Source: JADJPL01 sp040382095 (lineage in GTDB: Bacteria > Bacteroidota > Bacteroidia > Chitinophagales > Saprospiraceae). From it: a DNA stretch of 64,000 nt. The DNA lies in contig JBEIGB010000001.1 of assembly GCA_040382095.1 (NCBI GenBank), forward strand, positions 76,727 through 140,726, in the 5' to 3' direction. Of the stretch, positions 61,472 to 64,000 are shown in pieces (positions within the stretch are counted from its first letter, which is position 1; the number at the start of each line of letters is the position of its first letter). A model generated the notes under the pieces. The model saw only the letters and a list, made by a program, of their open reading frames with translations, was not told where the DNA came from and ran no database searches. The translations under genes and the position numbers were made by a program.

Positions 61472-62902
61472 TCAGATAAGGTCTATTCTGGCAATACGCA
61501 ACTTTCCCCTGCGTTCGCTGGGTACGAGCATACGATTGGCGCTAACCTGTACTGCATTGCGGAACCGGAGCCGGAGCTGCAGGGTTTCCGTACTAAGGAT
61601 GCTGTTGCGGTCGAAATCGCCATTGGTATGGAGGAGGTATTCGCTCACCGTATTTTCAAATTTGATTTCATCGTTGAAGACGAGGCGCAGGAATGCAGGG
61701 GTTTTGAAAAGGAAAAAAGAAGAGAATGCCCCATCGTCGTCCTGTGAGTATTGTTTTTTGTGCAGGATGGTACTCCAGAGCAGGGAGCCATTCGGGCGTA
61801 TGGATAAGACGAAGACATCTTCGAAATAGTAATCAATGACGCTTCGATTCATATTGTCGAGTACCATAGTTCTATTGACAGTGGCCATTCTGCGTGCGAA
61901 ATTTTTACTTTCTTCACCAATGAGTAGCATACCACCGTCTCTTTGGAACACGAGATCAACGATAGAAACCTGCTCCAGGCCGCGGTTGCTGCGCACTTCT
62001 TTTCCGGAGAGCCGGTCAATAAAACTATTTTCGAAGGGAAAAAAACGCAGTAGTGCTTTGGTGGGGTCCTGTGGGATGAACAATATGAAATAGCCTTCCG
62101 CCCGTTCGATATTTTTTTCAAAATAAAACCCACCAGCACATAGTTTATTGTTGATATTATCGAAAGCAAACTTGACGTCATAGGTAATATATCCCTTTAG
62201 TGGAACGCTGTAGCGGGTAACTTCCTGCGCAATATCGGGATCGAACAGAAAAACATCATAGCGGTGTTTTTCCCTGCGCAGTTGGTAGTGGTCTTTTTCA
62301 AAAATCGCAAATATTTGCCCCGTATTGCTAACTATGGTATGTAAGACATCCTCGGATTCATCATACTCGGGATATTGAAAATTTTTTTGCCATAATACGC
62401 GCATGTTTTTATTATCAAAAACCAGGGTTTTGAAGACATTATCGCGTTCGTAGAAGTGTAGCAGGACTTTAGACCTGTCTTCGGAGGGGGTGATTTGAAA
62501 AGTAGGGGAGATAAACTGGAAGCCAAGGTCTGCCAATGTGACAGAATCCTTTAGGTTGGCAGATGCGTCGAACCTGGCTGCCTTGAGGAAAGTACTTCCT
62601 TTTTCGCGGAAGAAGTAAAACAGGGTAAAGGCATCCTGTGTAGCATTCAGGCCTACCACGGCAGCATTTTTCCTGTCGAGTTCAATTTCTTTATCCCAGC
62701 TTGGGCGCATATTCTCGTCGAGGGCAGTCACGGAATATTTTCCGGATTCCCTGTTGAACAATAGTACCCTTCCCCTGATTTCTCCAATGATTTCATAGAC
62801 GAGGTCGCTGTGCATGGTGATTTCGTCGGAAATGGTCAGTTTCTGGGAAATCCCAAAGAATGGCCATAGCACAGCAACAGAGGCCAGGAGGAGGTTTTTC
62901 AT
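61472..62902 (-). CDS. Secreted protein of unknown function, repeat-rich
   Basis: 476 residues from ATG 62902 (MKNLLLASVAVLWPFFGISQ), which starts a clean signal peptide ending about residue 20; the upstream frame extension (24 codons) has no signal. The mature protein consists of short beta-strand pairs with charged loops (LFNRESGKYSVTALDENMRPSWDKEIEL, HYQLRREKHRYDVFLFDPD), suggestive of a beta-propeller or similar. No catalytic motif and no cysteine-rich domain is visible. No C-terminal type IX sorting signal is seen. I do not recognise a family. Confidence 0.7.
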   Translation of the reverse strand: MKNLLLASVAVLWPFFGISQKLTISDEITMHSDLVYEIIGEIRGRVLLFNRESGKYSVTALDENMRPSWDKEIELDRKNAAVVGLNATQDAFTLFYFFREKGSTFLKAARFDASANLKDSVTLADLGFQFISPTFQITPSEDRSKVLLHFYERDNVFKTLVFDNKNMRVLWQKNFQYPEYDESEDVLHTIVSNTGQIFAIFEKDHYQLRREKHRYDVFLFDPDIAQEVTRYSVPLKGYITYDVKFAFDNINNKLCAGGFYFEKNIERAEGYFILFIPQDPTKALLRFFPFENSFIDRLSGKEVRSNRGLEQVSIVDLVFQRDGGMLLIGEESKNFARRMATVNRTMVLDNMNRSVIDYYFEDVFVLSIRPNGSLLWSTILHKKQYSQDDDGAFSSFFLFKTPAFLRLVFNDEIKFENTVSEYLLHTNGDFDRNSILSTETLQLRLRFRNAVQVSANRMLVPSERRGKLRIARIDLI

Positions 62903-63130
62903 AGCGCAATATTTTCTCTTTGTGCAATTTATAACAGAATTCCCGAAAATTTGATGACGAGATAGCTGCATGAAATAATATTTCCTGCCGTAGGCAAAAA
63001 ATCACGATTTACGCAACAAGTCTAATGGCTGTTTCCCCACCATACCGACCTGTCATAACTGTTTTATTTACTCAAAGGCCTTCCTGTGGGCGAAAAAATA
63101 AGAAATCCGGTAAAATCGTGGCGGGAGCGA

Positions 63131-63158
63131 TTGTTTTTTTAACAGGTGGTTATTTTTG
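63131..63158 (+). promoter_or_regulatory. Bacteroidota-type promoter of trmB
   Basis: TTG 63131-63133, 17-nt spacer, TATTTTTG 63151-63158. It lies inside the longest open frame, supporting the ATG at 63176 as the true trmB start. Confidence 0.55.
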
Positions 63159-63175
63159 TGGTCAAAATTATTGAA

Positions 63176-63874
63176 ATGAGCAAGCGCAATAAGTTGCAAA
63201 AATTTGCAGAAGTCCTTCAATTGCCCAATGTGTACGAGAATTACGATTCAAAAGACCCAAAGCTGACGTTAGGTCTTGGCAGGACTGTGAATCTTCGCGG
63301 GCAATGGGGGGCGCTTCATTTTGGAAACGCATACCCGCTTATCGTTGAATTAGCTTGTGGGCGCGGCGAGTATTCCCTGGCATTAGCCAGGCAAAATCCG
63401 GGAAAAAATTTCATTGGCGTGGACATTAAAGGTGCCCGGATATGGAAAGGTGCAACCATTGCCATCCAGGAAAACCTGACCAACGTTGCTTTTTTGCGTA
63501 CGCGGATCGAGCAATTGGGATATTTTTTTGCCCCGGGAGAGATTTCAGAGATTTGGATAACGTTCCCGGATCCTTTTCCTGAACGGGACAAAGTGAACCG
63601 GCGCTTAACTTCGCCGCGTTTTTTAGAGACGTTCAGGTCTTTGCTTGCGCCGGGAGGGGTTGTGCACTTGAAAACCGATGATCAGGGTTTATACGCATTT
63701 ACCCTCGAGACGCTGGGTAACACCAACGGAGCGCAGGTATTGTATGCGGAAGCAGACATTTACCGTTTGGAGCAGTTGCCTTTGGAGGAATTGGAGGTAA
63801 AAACGTATTACGAAGCCAGGCATCTGATGGCTGGGAAAACAATCAAATATATCCGGTTCTGCTACAGCACCTGA
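63176..63874 (+). CDS. trmB: tRNA (guanine46-N7)-methyltransferase
   Basis: 232 residues from ATG 63176 (MSKRNKLQKFAE); the frame extends ten codons upstream but that part contains the promoter. SAM-binding motif ELACGRGEYSLALA (about 58-71), PDPFPERDKVNRRLTSPRFL and VHLKTDDQGLYAFTLE are TrmB hallmarks. It methylates G46 in tRNA variable loops. Its stop overlaps a possible following start (TGATGAATG), and the next gene, if any, leaves the window. Confidence 0.94.
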   Translation: MSKRNKLQKFAEVLQLPNVYENYDSKDPKLTLGLGRTVNLRGQWGALHFGNAYPLIVELACGRGEYSLALARQNPGKNFIGVDIKGARIWKGATIAIQENLTNVAFLRTRIEQLGYFFAPGEISEIWITFPDPFPERDKVNRRLTSPRFLETFRSLLAPGGVVHLKTDDQGLYAFTLETLGNTNGAQVLYAEADIYRLEQLPLEELEVKTYYEARHLMAGKTIKYIRFCYST

Positions 63875-63877
63875 TGA

Positions 63878-64000
63878 ATGAACCGTACAGGTAATTGGGG
63901 GTATCAAAATTTCCTGGAACACCGAATTCGTTGTTTTTTCGGAGCAAAATCAACGAAATGGGTTGTGCCGGAGAATATTTTATTGGGGCGGAAGGCGCCC
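63878..64000 (+). CDS. Possible partial ORF running off the window end
   Basis: ATG 63878, four bases after the trmB stop, opens a frame of 41 codons to the end of the window (starting MNRTGNWGYQNFLEHRIRCF). No family is recognised. It could be the start of a coupled gene or noncoding sequence. Confidence 0.25.
   Translation, partial: MNRTGNWGYQNFLEHRIRCFFGAKSTKWVVPENILLGRKAP

Overview
The window is a gene-dense bacterial chromosome segment from the phylum Bacteroidota. Supporting evidence: a type IX secretion protein (PorQ), Bacteroidota-restricted families (DUF4837, DUF4175, DUF4249), a TonB-dependent receptor with a carboxypeptidase-regulatory N-terminus, a 31-residue AURKAIP1/COX24-type ribosomal protein (bL38), a serine-palmitoyltransferase-like enzyme, a mevalonate-pathway decarboxylase, and promoters of the TTG-N17..21-TAnnTTTG type. 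The gene mix resembles environmental Saprospiria or Cytophagia more than gut Bacteroides, but the class is an inference.

Layout. 1-3.9 kb: 3' end of htpG, then moxR and DUF4837 genes and a D-Ala-D-Ala dipeptidase. 3.9-8.0 kb (+): a GT39/ArnT-like and a GT2/DPM1-like glycosyltransferase, then a divergent Nramp-like transporter. 8.2-13.6 kb (-): M1 peptidase, mvaD, rhodanese lipoprotein, alpha-oxoamine synthase. 14.0-18.8 kb (-): thrA-thrB-thrC, taking aspartate to threonine. 19.2-27 kb (-): a lipoyl E2 subunit, a TPR/PD40/OmpA/SPOR-like protein, a sugar dehydrogenase-like lipoprotein, ugd, a MORN-repeat lipoprotein and porQ. 27.1-31.7 kb: birA-cinA divergent from rsfS-ftsH. 31.7-34.9 kb: DMT transporter, peroxiredoxin-clpS, PfkB kinase, tRNA-Asn. 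34.9-39.6 kb: rlmN, aminopeptidase P, rpoN. 39.6-47.9 kb (-): alpha/beta hydrolase, PepN-like M1 lipoprotein, a 1118-residue DUF4175 protein, class III aminotransferase. 48.4-54.6 kb: OmpA lipoprotein (+), then yicC-gmk-apaG-TonB receptor-DUF4249 (-). 55-59.8 kb (+): HU, TPR protein, bL38, RNase G, GT-B glycosyltransferase. 60-64 kb: pth, dapD, a secreted protein of unknown function, trmB.

Most genes are housekeeping or Bacteroidota core genes. No phage, complete insertion sequence, CRISPR array, restriction system or antiphage island is visible. Two signals stand out. First, two perfect 16-bp parS palindromes (TGTTCCACGTGGAACA) lie 514 bp apart, one intergenic and one inside thrC, so this is a likely ParB loading site and possibly origin-proximal. 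Second, several intergenic spacers carry palindromic non-coding modules that share arms (GGTTGTGTAAAAAG, GAGGCTGTCTCATAAG) and internal hairpins; they look like an interspersed miniature-element family.

No wholly new enzymatic system can be defended from sequence alone. The parS pair, the palindrome family, the Nramp-like protein lacking the classical metal ligands, and the GT2/GT39 pair are the items most worth checking.
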